Assembly (NCBI RefSeq): GCF_900119145.1
Contig: NZ_FPIY01000002.1
Location: forward strand, 62,001-126,000
Direction: 5' to 3'
DNA: 64,000 nucleotides
Source of the DNA: Cellulophaga fucicola
GTDB lineage: Bacteria > Bacteroidota > Bacteroidia > Flavobacteriales > Flavobacteriaceae
Position 1 is the stretch's first letter. Every line of letters begins with the position of its first letter. Positions 7,499 to 17,479 of the stretch are shown in pieces. The translations under genes and the position numbers were made by a program. The notes under the pieces were generated by a model. That model made no database searches, was not told the DNA's origin, and was given only the letters and a program-made list of their open reading frames with translations.

Positions 7499-10400
7499 AT
7501 GTTAAAAACATTTATTGAAAGGCCTGTACTTTCAACAGTTATTTCTATAATTATAGTTATGCTTGGTGTTATTAGTATCACCGGCTTACCTATAGAGGAA
7601 TACCCAGATATTGCGCCACCAACTATTAAGGTAACAGCATCTTACCCAGGTGCAAACGCAGAAACAGTTCTAGAAAGTGTAATTGTACCTATAGAAGAAC
7701 AAATTAACGGTGTAGAAGGTATGACGTATATTACCTCTACAGCATCTAACAATGGTACTGCAGATATTACTGTATATTTTGATCAGACAGTAGATGCAGA
7801 TATTGCTGCAGTAAACGTACAAAACCGTGTTGCTAGAGCAAATCCATTATTACCACAAGAGGTAAAACAAACTGGTGTTACTACACAAAAACAAGAGACA
7901 AGTGCATTAATGTTCTTATCTATGTATACAGATAGTGACGATTACGATGCTACTTTTATTCAGAATTACCTAAAAATCAACGTAATACCTGCAATGCAAC
8001 GTATTAAAGGTGTTGGTGATGTTAGTGTATTTTCTCAACAAGATTATGCAATGCGTATTTGGTTAAAACCAGAAAAACTTGCTGCATATGGTTTAATTCC
8101 TTCAGATATTTCTGCTGTATTAGCCGAGCAAAACTTAGAAGCTGCTGCAGGGTCTTTAGGAGAAAATAACGGAGAAGCATTTACATATACGTTAACCTAC
8201 AGCGGACGTTTTAAAGACGAGAAGCAATACGGAGACATTGTAATTAAAGCATTAGGAAACGGAGAATTTTTACGTTTAAACGATGTAGCTAAAATAGAGT
8301 TAGATGCACAATCTTACTCTTCAAACGCAATGAGTTTAGGACATCCTGCAGTATTTATGGGGGTTTTTCAAACTAAAGGATCTAATGCAAGAGAAATTAT
8401 TGAGAACATAAAAACAACTTTAGAATCTGTTGAAAGAGATTTACCAGAAGGATTAAACATTTTTGTTCCTTATGATACTAGTTTGTTCTTAAACGCATCT
8501 ATAGAAAAGGTAGTTAGCACTTTAATTGAAGCATTTTTACTAGTATTCTTAGTTGTATTTATCTTTTTACAAGATTTTAGATCTACATTAATACCTGCAA
8601 TAGCGGTACCAGTATCTATTATAGGTACGTTCTTTTTCCTTAGTGTTTTTGGTTATTCTATTAACCTATTAACTTTATTTGCTTTAGTCCTCGCCATAGG
8701 TATTGTGGTAGATGATGCCATTGTGGTTGTAGAAGCCGTACACGCAAAAATGGATGAAGGTGTTAAAAATCCTAAAAAAGCAACATTAGTTGCTATGAAC
8801 GAGATCTCTGGGGCTATTATATCTATTACTTTAGTAATGGCAGCAGTATTTATTCCGGTAACCTTTATTACAGGACCTACAGGTGTATTTTACGAGCAAT
8901 TTGGTGTAACATTAATTATTGCAATTCTTATTTCTGCAGTAAACGCATTAACGTTAAGTCCGGCTTTATGTGCTTTATTATTAAAAGAACATAAGGATGA
9001 TGAAGAGTTAAAAGGAAAAAGTCCTTTAAAGCGTTTTTACACATTATTTAATCGTGGTTTTAACGCTACAATAGAGAAATACGGTAAATCACTTCAGTTC
9101 TTATACAAGAAAAAATTTATATCTGTTATATTATTAATAATAGCAGTAATAGGTATTTTCTGGGCTGCTAAAACAACGCCAACTGGTTTTGTACCAGATG
9201 AAGATAGAGGTATTATTTTTGCCAATATAGAGTTGCCAGCAGGTTCTTCTTTGGATAGAACAAATGCTGTAGCAAAAGATTTATACGATAAGATAAATGG
9301 TATAGACGGTATTATTGGTGTTAACTTTATTAAAGGTCGAAGTTTAATTAGTGGATCTGGTACAAACTACGGTTTTGGTATTATAAAACTTAAAGATTGG
9401 GGTGAGCGTAAAGATCCATCACTATCTGCACAAGCAATTACTGGAAAATTATTTGGTGTTGCATCTTCAATACCAGAAGCAAACATTATTTTCTTCTCTC
9501 CTCCAAGTATTAGAGGTTTTGGTAACTCAGCTGGTTTTGAAGTTAACTTGTTAGATAAATTTGGTGGTGAATTTACAGACTTAGATAAAGCGAATCAAGA
9601 ATTTGCTGCAGCTTTAATGTCTCACCCAGAAATTAAATATGCACAATCTGCTTTTAACACAAAGTATCCACAGTACGAGATGGAAATTAATGTGCCTTTA
9701 GCTAAAGAAAAAGGAGTGCCAATTAATAGTATCTTCTCTACTCTACAAGGGTATATTGGAGGTATTTATGCTTCAGATTTCTCTAAATATGGTAAACAGT
9801 TTAGAGTTTACATACAAGCTCTACCAGAAGATCGTGCTAGCCTAGATGCTTTAAACAGTATGTATGTTAGGACTGATGCAGGAGAAATGACACCAATTAC
9901 ACAGTTTGTAAAATTAGAGCGTGTATATGGTCCGCAATCTGTAACTCGTTTTAACTTATTTAATTCTACAACAATTACAGGGGCAACAAATGCAGGTTTT
10001 AGTACTGGTGATGCCATTAAAATTATTGAAGAAGAGGTTGCAAAACTACCAAGTAATTACACTGTTGCATATTCTGGTTTAACTCGTGAAGAGGTAAACG
10101 CTGGTAACCAAACTACGTTTATATTTATATTAAGTATTTTGTTTGTTTACTTCTTATTAAGTGCACAGTACGAGAGTTACTTATTACCATTTGCAGTAAT
10201 ATTTTCTTTACCATTTGGTGTATTTGGAGCTTATATAAGTACTAAATTCTTTGGATTAGAAAACAACATCTATTTTCAAATTGCATTAATTATGCTTATT
10301 GGTCTACTAGCCAAGAACGCTATATTAATTGTGGAATTTGCCCTAGCTAGACGAAAAAATGGCGAAAGTATTGTAGATGCTGCCATACACGGTGCAAAAG

Positions 10401-10636
10401 CACGTTTACGTCCTATATTAATGACATCATTTGCCTTTATCTTAGGTTTAATGCCATTGGTATTAGCAAAAGGTGTTGGTGCAGAAGGTAACAACTCTAT
10501 TGGTACTGGTGCAGCTGGTGGTATGTTAATAGGTACAGTTTTAGGGGTATTTGTTATTCCAATATTGTTTATTTTATTTCAATGGTTACAAGAAAAAGTT
10601 TCTAGTAAACCAGCAGTTCAAACTACAGAAGAATAA
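7499..10636 (+). CDS. RND multidrug efflux pump, AcrB/HAE1 type
   Basis: This 1045-residue inner-membrane proton/drug antiporter has the expected two-fold architecture of 12 membrane spans with two large periplasmic loops. The proton-relay residues are present: Asp405-Asp406 in GIVVDDAIVV and Lys939 in LLAKNAILIVEF. Typical N-terminal residues (FIERPVLSTVISIIIVMLG, LPIEEYPDIAPP) and the conserved PTGFVPDEDRG at the start of the second half are visible. It likely expels hydrophobic toxins, antibiotics or bile-like compounds. Its place between the adaptor and the OprM-like channel completes a tripartite pump. Confidence 0.96.
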   Translation: MLKTFIERPVLSTVISIIIVMLGVISITGLPIEEYPDIAPPTIKVTASYPGANAETVLESVIVPIEEQINGVEGMTYITSTASNNGTADITVYFDQTVDADIAAVNVQNRVARANPLLPQEVKQTGVTTQKQETSALMFLSMYTDSDDYDATFIQNYLKINVIPAMQRIKGVGDVSVFSQQDYAMRIWLKPEKLAAYGLIPSDISAVLAEQNLEAAAGSLGENNGEAFTYTLTYSGRFKDEKQYGDIVIKALGNGEFLRLNDVAKIELDAQSYSSNAMSLGHPAVFMGVFQTKGSNAREIIENIKTTLESVERDLPEGLNIFVPYDTSLFLNASIEKVVSTLIEAFLLVFLVVFIFLQDFRSTLIPAIAVPVSIIGTFFFLSVFGYSINLLTLFALVLAIGIVVDDAIVVVEAVHAKMDEGVKNPKKATLVAMNEISGAIISITLVMAAVFIPVTFITGPTGVFYEQFGVTLIIAILISAVNALTLSPALCALLLKEHKDDEELKGKSPLKRFYTLFNRGFNATIEKYGKSLQFLYKKKFISVILLIIAVIGIFWAAKTTPTGFVPDEDRGIIFANIELPAGSSLDRTNAVAKDLYDKINGIDGIIGVNFIKGRSLISGSGTNYGFGIIKLKDWGERKDPSLSAQAITGKLFGVASSIPEANIIFFSPPSIRGFGNSAGFEVNLLDKFGGEFTDLDKANQEFAAALMSHPEIKYAQSAFNTKYPQYEMEINVPLAKEKGVPINSIFSTLQGYIGGIYASDFSKYGKQFRVYIQALPEDRASLDALNSMYVRTDAGEMTPITQFVKLERVYGPQSVTRFNLFNSTTITGATNAGFSTGDAIKIIEEEVAKLPSNYTVAYSGLTREEVNAGNQTTFIFILSILFVYFLLSAQYESYLLPFAVIFSLPFGVFGAYISTKFFGLENNIYFQIALIMLIGLLAKNAILIVEFALARRKNGESIVDAAIHGAKARLRPILMTSFAFILGLMPLVLAKGVGAEGNNSIGTGAAGGMLIGTVLGVFVIPILFILFQWLQEKVSSKPAVQTTEE

Positions 10637-10641
10637 GAATT

Positions 10642-12057
10642 ATGAAATCTACAACGAAATATAAATTTATTAGCAAAACAGCACTTGTCGTAGTTGTTGC
10701 ATTTACACTACAAAGTTGTTTTGTTGCTAAGGATTACGAAAGGACTGAGTTTAAAGAAACTGAAGCCCTATACAGAACAGACAATTTGCCTACAGATAGT
10801 ATATCTATGGCAAATGTGTCTTGGAAAACAATTTTTACAGACAATTATTTAGAGCAATATATTAATGAAGGATTGCAAAGCAATTTAGATATTAGAATTG
10901 CAATACAACAATTGGCTGCTGCAGAAGCTTATGCTAAACAAGGTAAAGCGGGCTATTTACCTACTTTAGACGTTGGTGCTAAATTAACGCACCAAGAGCT
11001 TTCTAAAAATAGTCAGTTTGGATCTTTCTTTAATGGTAGTTTAGACCAATATGATATTACAGCTAACCTATCTTGGGAAGCAGACATTTGGGGTAAAATA
11101 AGAAGCAATAAAAGAGCTACACAAGCTGCATATATGCAAAGTGTTGCTGGTCATCAGGCAGTAAAAACGCAACTTATCTCTAGTATCGCAAATACGTATT
11201 ATAACTTATTGGCTTTAGATGCTCAATTGGCTGTTACAAAAAAGACTATTGAGACAAGAGAAAGTAGTGTAGAAACTATAAAAGCTTTAAAAGATGCTGG
11301 TAACGTAACGCAAGTTGCAGTAGACCAAAACATAGCGCAATACAACAGCGCTAAGGCTTTAAAAGTAGATTTAGAAACTGCCATTTTTAAAACTGAAAAT
11401 ACACTTAGTATTTTATTAGGTAAAGCGCCACAAAACATTAAAAGAACTAGTCTAGATGTACAAGATATATCAACAGATTTAACTGTTGGTGTGCCTTCTA
11501 CCTTACTAAGCAACAGACCAGATGTAATGGCTGCTGAGTATGGACTAATTCAGTCTTTTGAGCTTACTAATGTTGCTAGAAGTAGTTTTTATCCATCATT
11601 AACGCTAACAGCTTCTGGAGGTTTTCAGAGTTTAGAATTAGACCAGTTAATAGATGCTAATTCGCTTTTTGCCAATATAATTGGTGGGTTAACACAACCT
11701 CTTTTTAATCAGCGTAAGCTAAAAACACAAAAAGAAGTTGCTTTAGCACAACAAGAACAGTCTTTATTACAATTTAAAAAGACATTACTAGTTGCTGGCT
11801 CAGAAGTTTCTAATGCTTTATACACATATAATGCTGAAACAGAAAAGTACGAGTATAGACAAAAACAAGTTGAAGCTTTACGTAGAGCAGAGCTTAATTC
11901 TGAAGAGTTACTTAAAAACGGGTACGCTAACTACCTAGATTTATTAACTGCTAGAGAGAGTGCTTTAAATGCAGAGCTTAGTATTATAGACAGTAAGTTA
12001 CAACAACTAACAAGTATTGTAAATCTATACGAAGCACTTGGTGGTGGCTGGAGATAA
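10642..12057 (+). CDS. Outer-membrane efflux channel lipoprotein, TolC/OprM (NodT) family
   Basis: This 471-residue protein forms the exit duct of the tripartite pump. A lipoprotein signal ends at Cys26 (LQSC). Two outer membrane efflux repeats follow: the first around residues 65-250, including the typical ADIWGKIRSNKRA, and the second around 285-465, including LLSNRPDVMAAEYGL, which is diagnostic of the NodT subfamily, and NGYANYLDLLTARESAL. It lies five bases after the pump gene and eight bases before the tetR-like gene, so all are probably on one transcript. Confidence 0.94.
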   Translation: MKSTTKYKFISKTALVVVVAFTLQSCFVAKDYERTEFKETEALYRTDNLPTDSISMANVSWKTIFTDNYLEQYINEGLQSNLDIRIAIQQLAAAEAYAKQGKAGYLPTLDVGAKLTHQELSKNSQFGSFFNGSLDQYDITANLSWEADIWGKIRSNKRATQAAYMQSVAGHQAVKTQLISSIANTYYNLLALDAQLAVTKKTIETRESSVETIKALKDAGNVTQVAVDQNIAQYNSAKALKVDLETAIFKTENTLSILLGKAPQNIKRTSLDVQDISTDLTVGVPSTLLSNRPDVMAAEYGLIQSFELTNVARSSFYPSLTLTASGGFQSLELDQLIDANSLFANIIGGLTQPLFNQRKLKTQKEVALAQQEQSLLQFKKTLLVAGSEVSNALYTYNAETEKYEYRQKQVEALRRAELNSEELLKNGYANYLDLLTARESALNAELSIIDSKLQQLTSIVNLYEALGGGWR

Positions 12058-12065
12058 AAACAGTA

Positions 12066-12659
12066 ATGATTACTAAAAAGGAACTTTTAAAGTGTGCAAT
12101 TACCAACTTTACAAAATTTGGTAGTAAACGTTTAACTTTAGATGAACTAGCAAAAATTTTAGGGATATCTAAAAAAACAATTTATATACATTTTAAAAAC
12201 AAAGAAACTTTAGTAGAAAATAGTTTAGAGTTTTTATTAGATGAATACAAAGCAGACATTAAAAGCATTATAGCGGATAACAAAAAAGACGCTATACTTA
12301 CTATTATATTAATATACAAAAGAGGGTTAGAGTATCTTAGATACTTTAAACCCTCTTTTATTTTTGGCCTAAAAAAATATTACCCTGATGCTTATACTAT
12401 TTTCGATAATTTTAGAGTAGAATTAGCATACGTTACCATTTTAGATTTACTTAAAAAAGCAAAAGAAGACGGCTATATACGTAACAATGTAAATCTTAAA
12501 TTAGTTACAGAACTCTATTTTTTAAGAATAGAATCTATTGCATTTACCGTAGATAATCTTTTTACGGTTTATGATATTAACACAATTCTAGACCACTTTA
12601 TTGTAAATAATTTAAGAGGAATAACTACAAGCCAATACTCTAATTGTTATTACAATTAA
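12066..12659 (+). CDS. TetR/AcrR-family transcriptional regulator
   Basis: This 197-residue protein has an N-terminal TetR helix-turn-helix (residues about 8-52, LTLDELAKILGISKKTIYIHFKNKETLV) and a divergent helical ligand domain. It is the last gene of the efflux operon, so the pump is bracketed by two regulators from different families. The stop codon overlaps the convergent DUF5916 gene in the four bases TTAA at 12656-12659, leaving no room for a terminator. It could regulate this operon or another target. Confidence 0.88.
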   Translation: MITKKELLKCAITNFTKFGSKRLTLDELAKILGISKKTIYIHFKNKETLVENSLEFLLDEYKADIKSIIADNKKDAILTIILIYKRGLEYLRYFKPSFIFGLKKYYPDAYTIFDNFRVELAYVTILDLLKKAKEDGYIRNNVNLKLVTELYFLRIESIAFTVDNLFTVYDINTILDHFIVNNLRGITTSQYSNCYYN

Positions 12660-15085
12660 CTCCTCTTTTTAAAAATATTAGCATCTAAAAAATAGGTCAT
12701 TTTTAATGATATTGTTGTGCTACTTTTCTCTTCTAAAACACGTTTAAAATTTGTACCATAGGTAGAGTTTACATCTGTGTTGTAATAGTTAGCCCCTAAC
12801 TTACAGGCCAAACTAATTTCACTCGCTGGAGCAAACTGCCATTTAGATATAAAATCTATATTAAACTGATTAAAATTATCATCGTAATCATCTGGATTTA
12901 TAGCAAAATTATGAGTTGTAAAATCTCCATTTTCTTTTAATGAAAACTGATCTTTATAATCTACAGTAATCCAATAATGACGCAAACGCATATTTACGTT
13001 TAAGGTAGAGTTTACAGCGTAATTTAACGTAATTGCATTACTTAATTCTTTTACTTTTCTACTACCAAAAATAATACTATTATCTTGTTTTGCTAAAAAA
13101 CCTACTCCGTTTGGTTTATCTTCTAAAGCCTGACTAAAATATAATGAAAAATGCTGACCAACCCTGGCATTTACACCATAACCTGCTATAAACTCTTTTT
13201 TGTAAATTTCAGAATTAAAATATTTTACTAAGACCATATAACCTGCTATAGAAACAGCTTTATTATCATTAGTTTGGTACTCTAAAAATGTTTCTGCTTG
13301 TGCTGGCACATTAAAATGCTTGTCTTTTGTACGAGCCTCAAAAAAGTTTTTACTCTTTTCTATATATCTAAACTCTCCAAAAAATGTATGGTTGTTTTTT
13401 TTAAATACTCCGTAAGACCCCAATTTATAATAAGTCTGTTCTTCCTTTAATAAGCTATAGTAATACGTTTGTTGGTGATCTAGAAAAACTTGATATCTAG
13501 AAAATATTTTTTCAGGGTTATTGTTTGTGTACCGCAAATCTCCTTTAAAACGGAACTCATTATTTCTAGACAAATATCCAAAGTCATTAGAATCAAATTT
13601 ATCATCTAATAATTTAACAGACACACCACCTGTCCATTTACCACTTACTTTACCTGCATACCCATAATATTCGTGTCCAAATTGGTCTTCTTCTCCTGTA
13701 AAATATTTTTGAGAAAGTGCCTTTTTAAAGTACATAGAATACGTTCTGTCTTTATTGTAATACCTGTACAAAAGTGCCGTTAAATTAGCATCGTACGCAG
13801 ATCCGCTACGTAAAACAGAATTATTTATAAAAGTTAAAGAAGAGTTGTTTTTTAGTGTCTTATCTAAAACAATTGCATTGTAATTCGTTAGTGGGTTAGT
13901 TAGTACATTTCTTGTAGTATTGGTATTTGTATTTTTAATTTCGGCTTTACTCTCTGCAGTAATTCCGTTTAAAATACCAATAGACAATCCGTTTTTAGAT
14001 TTACCTGTAAACTTTATAAGGTTTATAATATTAGACGTTACAGGGTTTTCTATAATCTCTTCTTCATCAGTCTTTGTAATAGTATCTTTATAGATTGGGG
14101 TACCTCCTATTCTACGTGTGTATAAATATCCACCTTTATCAAAAATCTCTGTACCCTCTACAAAAAACTGTCTGTTTTCATTAAATTTTACTTCAAACGG
14201 AGATAAATTAAAAATCTGATCGTCTGATGGTGCCTGACTAAAATCTGGAATAAGAGAAACATCTAATGTATATGCATTTTTATGCACGTATTTTACATCT
14301 AAACCGCCATTAAAAGTTGTGTTTTTATAACCTACAGGACTCTTTTCTGTAACAACAGACACAAAAGGATTAAACGATAAATTTAGCGGTGGTGCAATAT
14401 TATTTAATCCGTTTAATTTTCCAAGCTGATTTAAATACCCATCTAGATCTAACCGTATTGGACTCCAATAAGCATCTTCATTTAAACTATTAGTTATACG
14501 CTGAAAATTTATTTTAAAATTGCTTAAATCCTCTTTAGGAAAACGTATACTGTTAAAAGGTATTTTCATCTCCACAATCCATTTATCATTATACAATTTT
14601 ACTTTGCTCTGCCAAACTACGTTGTAATTGGAGTAAGAATCGGTTGCCGTTATTTTTTGATCTAACTGTACACCAGCTGCTGTAACAGAGAAATCGTAAC
14701 CTTCTCTTGCCTCACCAAAAGGATCTATTTGTATCCCAAAAACATCTGCATTACCAGTATCGTCCCTAGCGGTTAACTGGTTACTTATTGTTTCTTTATT
14801 CGCTACATATAAAACACCCAGAACATATAAATAAGCATCATCAAACAAAATAGCTATATCTGTTTTTTGTTTAGATGGTTTACCTGCTTCTGGCAAAGTT
14901 TGTGTAAAATTACCAGCTATTAAATGCTGTTGCCAAATAGACTCTGTTACTTCGCCATCAATCTTTATAGGTTCGTTTACTTTGTGTATTGTTATATTTT
15001 TTTGAGCAGACATTTTATGTACTATAAGACTTAATACACAAAAGACAAACAACTTATACATATTGTTTTTATTTGATAGTTTCAT
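12656..15085 (-). CDS. DUF5916 outer-membrane protein with CBM9-like N-terminal domain
   Basis: An 809-residue exported protein. Met1 or Met9 (MYKLFVFCVLSLIVHKMSAQ) may start the signal peptide; Met9 gives a cleaner one. Residues about 30-220 resemble carbohydrate-binding module family 9 (IKIDGEVTESIWQQ, AYLYVLGVLY, GFDFS-like segment, WIVEMKIPFNSIRF). The rest is a DUF5916 region (FNENRQFFVEGTEIFDKGG, LYTRRIGG) that reads as a beta-barrel with alternating hydrophobic residues. Function is unknown; surface binding or import is possible. It is divergent from a two-component system, and GTTAA repeats lie 56-84 bases upstream of its start, suggesting activation by that system. Confidence 0.85.
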   Translation of the reverse strand: MKLSNKNNMYKLFVFCVLSLIVHKMSAQKNITIHKVNEPIKIDGEVTESIWQQHLIAGNFTQTLPEAGKPSKQKTDIAILFDDAYLYVLGVLYVANKETISNQLTARDDTGNADVFGIQIDPFGEAREGYDFSVTAAGVQLDQKITATDSYSNYNVVWQSKVKLYNDKWIVEMKIPFNSIRFPKEDLSNFKINFQRITNSLNEDAYWSPIRLDLDGYLNQLGKLNGLNNIAPPLNLSFNPFVSVVTEKSPVGYKNTTFNGGLDVKYVHKNAYTLDVSLIPDFSQAPSDDQIFNLSPFEVKFNENRQFFVEGTEIFDKGGYLYTRRIGGTPIYKDTITKTDEEEIIENPVTSNIINLIKFTGKSKNGLSIGILNGITAESKAEIKNTNTNTTRNVLTNPLTNYNAIVLDKTLKNNSSLTFINNSVLRSGSAYDANLTALLYRYYNKDRTYSMYFKKALSQKYFTGEEDQFGHEYYGYAGKVSGKWTGGVSVKLLDDKFDSNDFGYLSRNNEFRFKGDLRYTNNNPEKIFSRYQVFLDHQQTYYYSLLKEEQTYYKLGSYGVFKKNNHTFFGEFRYIEKSKNFFEARTKDKHFNVPAQAETFLEYQTNDNKAVSIAGYMVLVKYFNSEIYKKEFIAGYGVNARVGQHFSLYFSQALEDKPNGVGFLAKQDNSIIFGSRKVKELSNAITLNYAVNSTLNVNMRLRHYWITVDYKDQFSLKENGDFTTHNFAINPDDYDDNFNQFNIDFISKWQFAPASEISLACKLGANYYNTDVNSTYGTNFKRVLEEKSSTTISLKMTYFLDANIFKKRS

Positions 15086-15140
15086 TATTGGTTGTTTTTT
15101 AATTGATGCCGCAAATGTGAGGTTGTTCTATTAATAAGTT

Positions 15141-15169
15141 GGTTAACCCAAGGTTAAAGGGCGGTTAAT
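15141..15169. promoter_or_regulatory. Three GGTTAA direct repeats with 11-bp period
   Basis: GGTTAA occurs at 15141, 15152 and 15163, each exactly 11 bases after the last. One helical turn spacing of direct repeats is the usual binding pattern of OmpR/PhoB-type response regulators, one of which is encoded at 16719. The array lies just upstream of a -7-like box for the DUF5916 gene (CACATTTG on the minus strand, 15112-15119), where an activator could replace the -33 element. Confidence 0.6.
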
Positions 15170-15242
15170 ACCAAGACTATTAGAATTTTTAAATAATTAA
15201 CAGAAGAATAAAAAGCCTTTAAACACTGTAAACACAGCATAT

Positions 15243-15265
15243 ATTAACGTTAATGAAGGGTTAAC
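15243..15265. promoter_or_regulatory. Second GTTAA pair, 11-bp spacing, upstream of the histidine kinase gene
   Basis: GTTAAT at 15249 and GTTAAC at 15260 repeat at the same 11-base period as the cluster at 15141-15169; the first is part of a 12-bp palindrome ATTAACGTTAAT (15243-15254). Position about 37 bases before the kinase -7 box suggests autoregulation by the response regulator. Confidence 0.5.
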
Positions 15266-15301
15266 GGTTTCTGTTTGCACTACTTAATCTAGGTTTATTG
15301 G

Positions 15302-15309
15302 TACTTTTG
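15302..15309 (+). promoter_or_regulatory. -7 promoter box TACTTTTG of the two-component operon
   Basis: An exact TAnnTTTG match 18 bases before the ATG at 15328. No well-spaced -33 TTG is seen. Because the predicted transcription start (about 15316) lies inside the longer TTG-started frame, this box also argues for the ATG at 15328 as the real start. Confidence 0.5.
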
Positions 15310-15327
15310 ACTTGCAGAAAAAAACCA

Positions 15328-16719
15328 ATGAAAAACAAAACAACCATATTAATAAGTACCGCTATACTAGTTTTAATAGCGTTATCGTCTATACAGGCAT
15401 ACTTAATAAACAATACCTATCAACTAAAAAAGAAGGCATTTATTAACGAAACAACAGATGTTATATCTATTATAGATGACAACCCTAAACTAGATTCTTT
15501 ATATAATATTTGGGGAGACGATTTAAAAAATAACATATCAGATTATAAAAACAATCGTTTATCTAAAGCTCAAATTATAAGTAGATCTAATGAAAAGAGT
15601 AACAGCTTAAACTCCGAGTTTAAAAGAATATTTAAAGAAGAATTAAAGAAAGTTAACTTAGGGTATGATGTAGATTTTAAAATGAATTTAACCAGCGTTG
15701 TTCTTTTAGATAAAATTAAAAACGACACTATATTTTCGGCTAGCAAAAACCAATCTAGATTATTTGGAGAAAAGTTTGATGATGAAAATGCAAAAACAAT
15801 AAATAATGCCAAATGGTTTTCTGAACAAGAGTTTGTAGAAAAAGTTGAAGGTGAAATAAAAATAAACACATTTGATTTAGAAGTTAAATCTGAAAATAAA
15901 ATATTAATTAAAGAATGGAAAAGCATTGTATACAAAAGAATGGCATTTCTACTCTTTGCCTCTGTACTTATATTTTTAATAGTTATTGGCCTTTTATATT
16001 ACTCTATAAAAAACCTAATAACACAGAAAAAAATAACAGCAATTAAAACCGACTTTATAAACAACATTACACACGAGTTAAAAACGCCTTTAGCAACCTT
16101 AAGTATTGCATCTAAAAGTCTTAAAAAAGCAGAAATTAAGAATAACGAAGCTATTTTTAATAGCACTCTTAATATTGTAGACAGACAAAATGAACGTTTA
16201 CAAAAGCTAATAGACCAAGTATTGACCAATAGTCTAAGTTCCGAAGAAATTGTTCTAAATAGAGAACAGATTATAGATAACGAATACTTTAAACATTTAA
16301 TTGAAGATTTTAAATTATCTGTACAACAACAAGATGTTACCATAATAAACAAAGTTTGCTCTGCAGAAGTTTTACTGCGCATAGATAAGTTTCATTTTAC
16401 TACGGCACTATTAAACATATTAGAAAATGCGGTAAAGTATGGTACAGAATCTATACAAATTACTATAGAAACCAAACATACAAACGGAGAGTATAGTATT
16501 GTAATTAAAGACAATGGCATTGGCATCCCAGAAAAAAACCTTCCATTAATTTTCGATAAATTCTATAGAGTTACAGATGGTAACCTACACAATGTAAAAG
16601 GCTTAGGACTGGGACTATATTACACAAAACAAATAATAAATGCGCACAATGGCACTATTACAATAGAAAGCCAATTGCATAAAGGAACAACGTTTACTAT
16701 TAAAACACCTATAAACTAA
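15328..16719 (+). CDS. Membrane sensor histidine kinase
   Basis: A 463-residue kinase with one membrane span near residues 6-28, a periplasmic sensor region of about 175 residues with no recognised fold, and a second span near 205-230. The cytoplasmic HisKA domain has the phosphoacceptor His249 in NNITHELKTPLATL, followed by HATPase_c with N (ILENAVKYG), G1 (DNGIGIPEKNLPLIFDKFYR) and G2 (GLGLGLYYTKQII) boxes. An upstream TTG at 15298 keeps the frame open but is rejected because the promoter box lies inside it. The stop overlaps the response regulator start (TAATG), so the two are co-translated. Confidence 0.93.
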   Translation: MKNKTTILISTAILVLIALSSIQAYLINNTYQLKKKAFINETTDVISIIDDNPKLDSLYNIWGDDLKNNISDYKNNRLSKAQIISRSNEKSNSLNSEFKRIFKEELKKVNLGYDVDFKMNLTSVVLLDKIKNDTIFSASKNQSRLFGEKFDDENAKTINNAKWFSEQEFVEKVEGEIKINTFDLEVKSENKILIKEWKSIVYKRMAFLLFASVLIFLIVIGLLYYSIKNLITQKKITAIKTDFINNITHELKTPLATLSIASKSLKKAEIKNNEAIFNSTLNIVDRQNERLQKLIDQVLTNSLSSEEIVLNREQIIDNEYFKHLIEDFKLSVQQQDVTIINKVCSAEVLLRIDKFHFTTALLNILENAVKYGTESIQITIETKHTNGEYSIVIKDNGIGIPEKNLPLIFDKFYRVTDGNLHNVKGLGLGLYYTKQIINAHNGTITIESQLHKGTTFTIKTPIN

Positions 16720-17429
16720 TGCAAAAGACAACTGTTTTATTAGCCGAGGACGATTTTGATTTTGGAAGTATTTTAAAGCAATACTTAGAAATTCACGATT
16801 TTACTGTTACCTGGGCAAAAGATGGAAAAGAAGCTTTAGACTCTTTTACAAAAGAAGCAAGTAACAACAACCCTTTTGACATTTGTGTTTTTGATGTTAT
16901 GATGCCAAAAATGGATGGTTTTACCTTAGCCGAAAAAATAATAAACAATAGTCCAGAAACTCCTTTTGTTTTTTTAACAGCCAAAAAAATGAAAGAAGAT
17001 AAGATTAAAGGGTTAAAGCTTGGAGCAGACGATTATATAGTAAAACCCTTTGAAGCAGATATACTAATATTACGATTAAAAAATATATTAAAAAGAACAC
17101 AAAAAATCATTCATCAATCAAAAAACAACAGTAGTTACAACATAGGCGCCTATGTTTTTAACCCTGTTAATTACCAATTACTTTTTAATAACAAAATACA
17201 ACGACTAACAGAAAAAGAAGCTCAGTTAATAGCCTATTTTTTTGAAAACAAAAACCAAATGGTAAAAAGAGATCATCTGCTTACTGCTGTTTGGGGCACA
17301 GATGATTTTTTCTCTGGTCGCAGTATGGACGTTTTTATTAGTAGACTCCGTAAATATTTTAAAGAAGACAACAACATTTCTATAGAAAGTGCGCGTGGTG
17401 TTGGCTTAACTTTTAAAATTAAGGAGTAA
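16719..17429 (+). CDS. OmpR/PhoB-type response regulator
   Basis: This 236-residue partner of the preceding kinase has a receiver domain (residues 1-120) with acidic pocket Glu10/Asp11/Asp12, phosphoacceptor Asp59 in VFDVMMPKMDG, Thr in FLTAKK and Lys in YIVKPFE. A winged-helix output domain follows (about 140-235, LTEKEAQLIAYFFENKNQMVKRDHLL, then SGRSMDVFISRLRKYF). OmpR-type proteins bind tandem direct repeats, and GTTAA repeats at 11-bp spacing lie upstream of both the kinase and the divergent DUF5916 gene, which makes these its likely targets. Confidence 0.94.
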   Translation: MQKTTVLLAEDDFDFGSILKQYLEIHDFTVTWAKDGKEALDSFTKEASNNNPFDICVFDVMMPKMDGFTLAEKIINNSPETPFVFLTAKKMKEDKIKGLKLGADDYIVKPFEADILILRLKNILKRTQKIIHQSKNNSSYNIGAYVFNPVNYQLLFNNKIQRLTEKEAQLIAYFFENKNQMVKRDHLLTAVWGTDDFFSGRSMDVFISRLRKYFKEDNNISIESARGVGLTFKIKE

Positions 17430-17479
17430 AATGTAACAACAAAAACTTCTGTAAAAAGCAGAAATTAAAAACAAAATCT

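Noticed and set aside
15298-15327. TTG start that lengthens the histidine kinase by ten residues
   Set aside because: A promoter -7 box lies at 15302-15309, so the transcript starts after it; ATG at 15328 also gives a clean membrane-anchor N-terminus.
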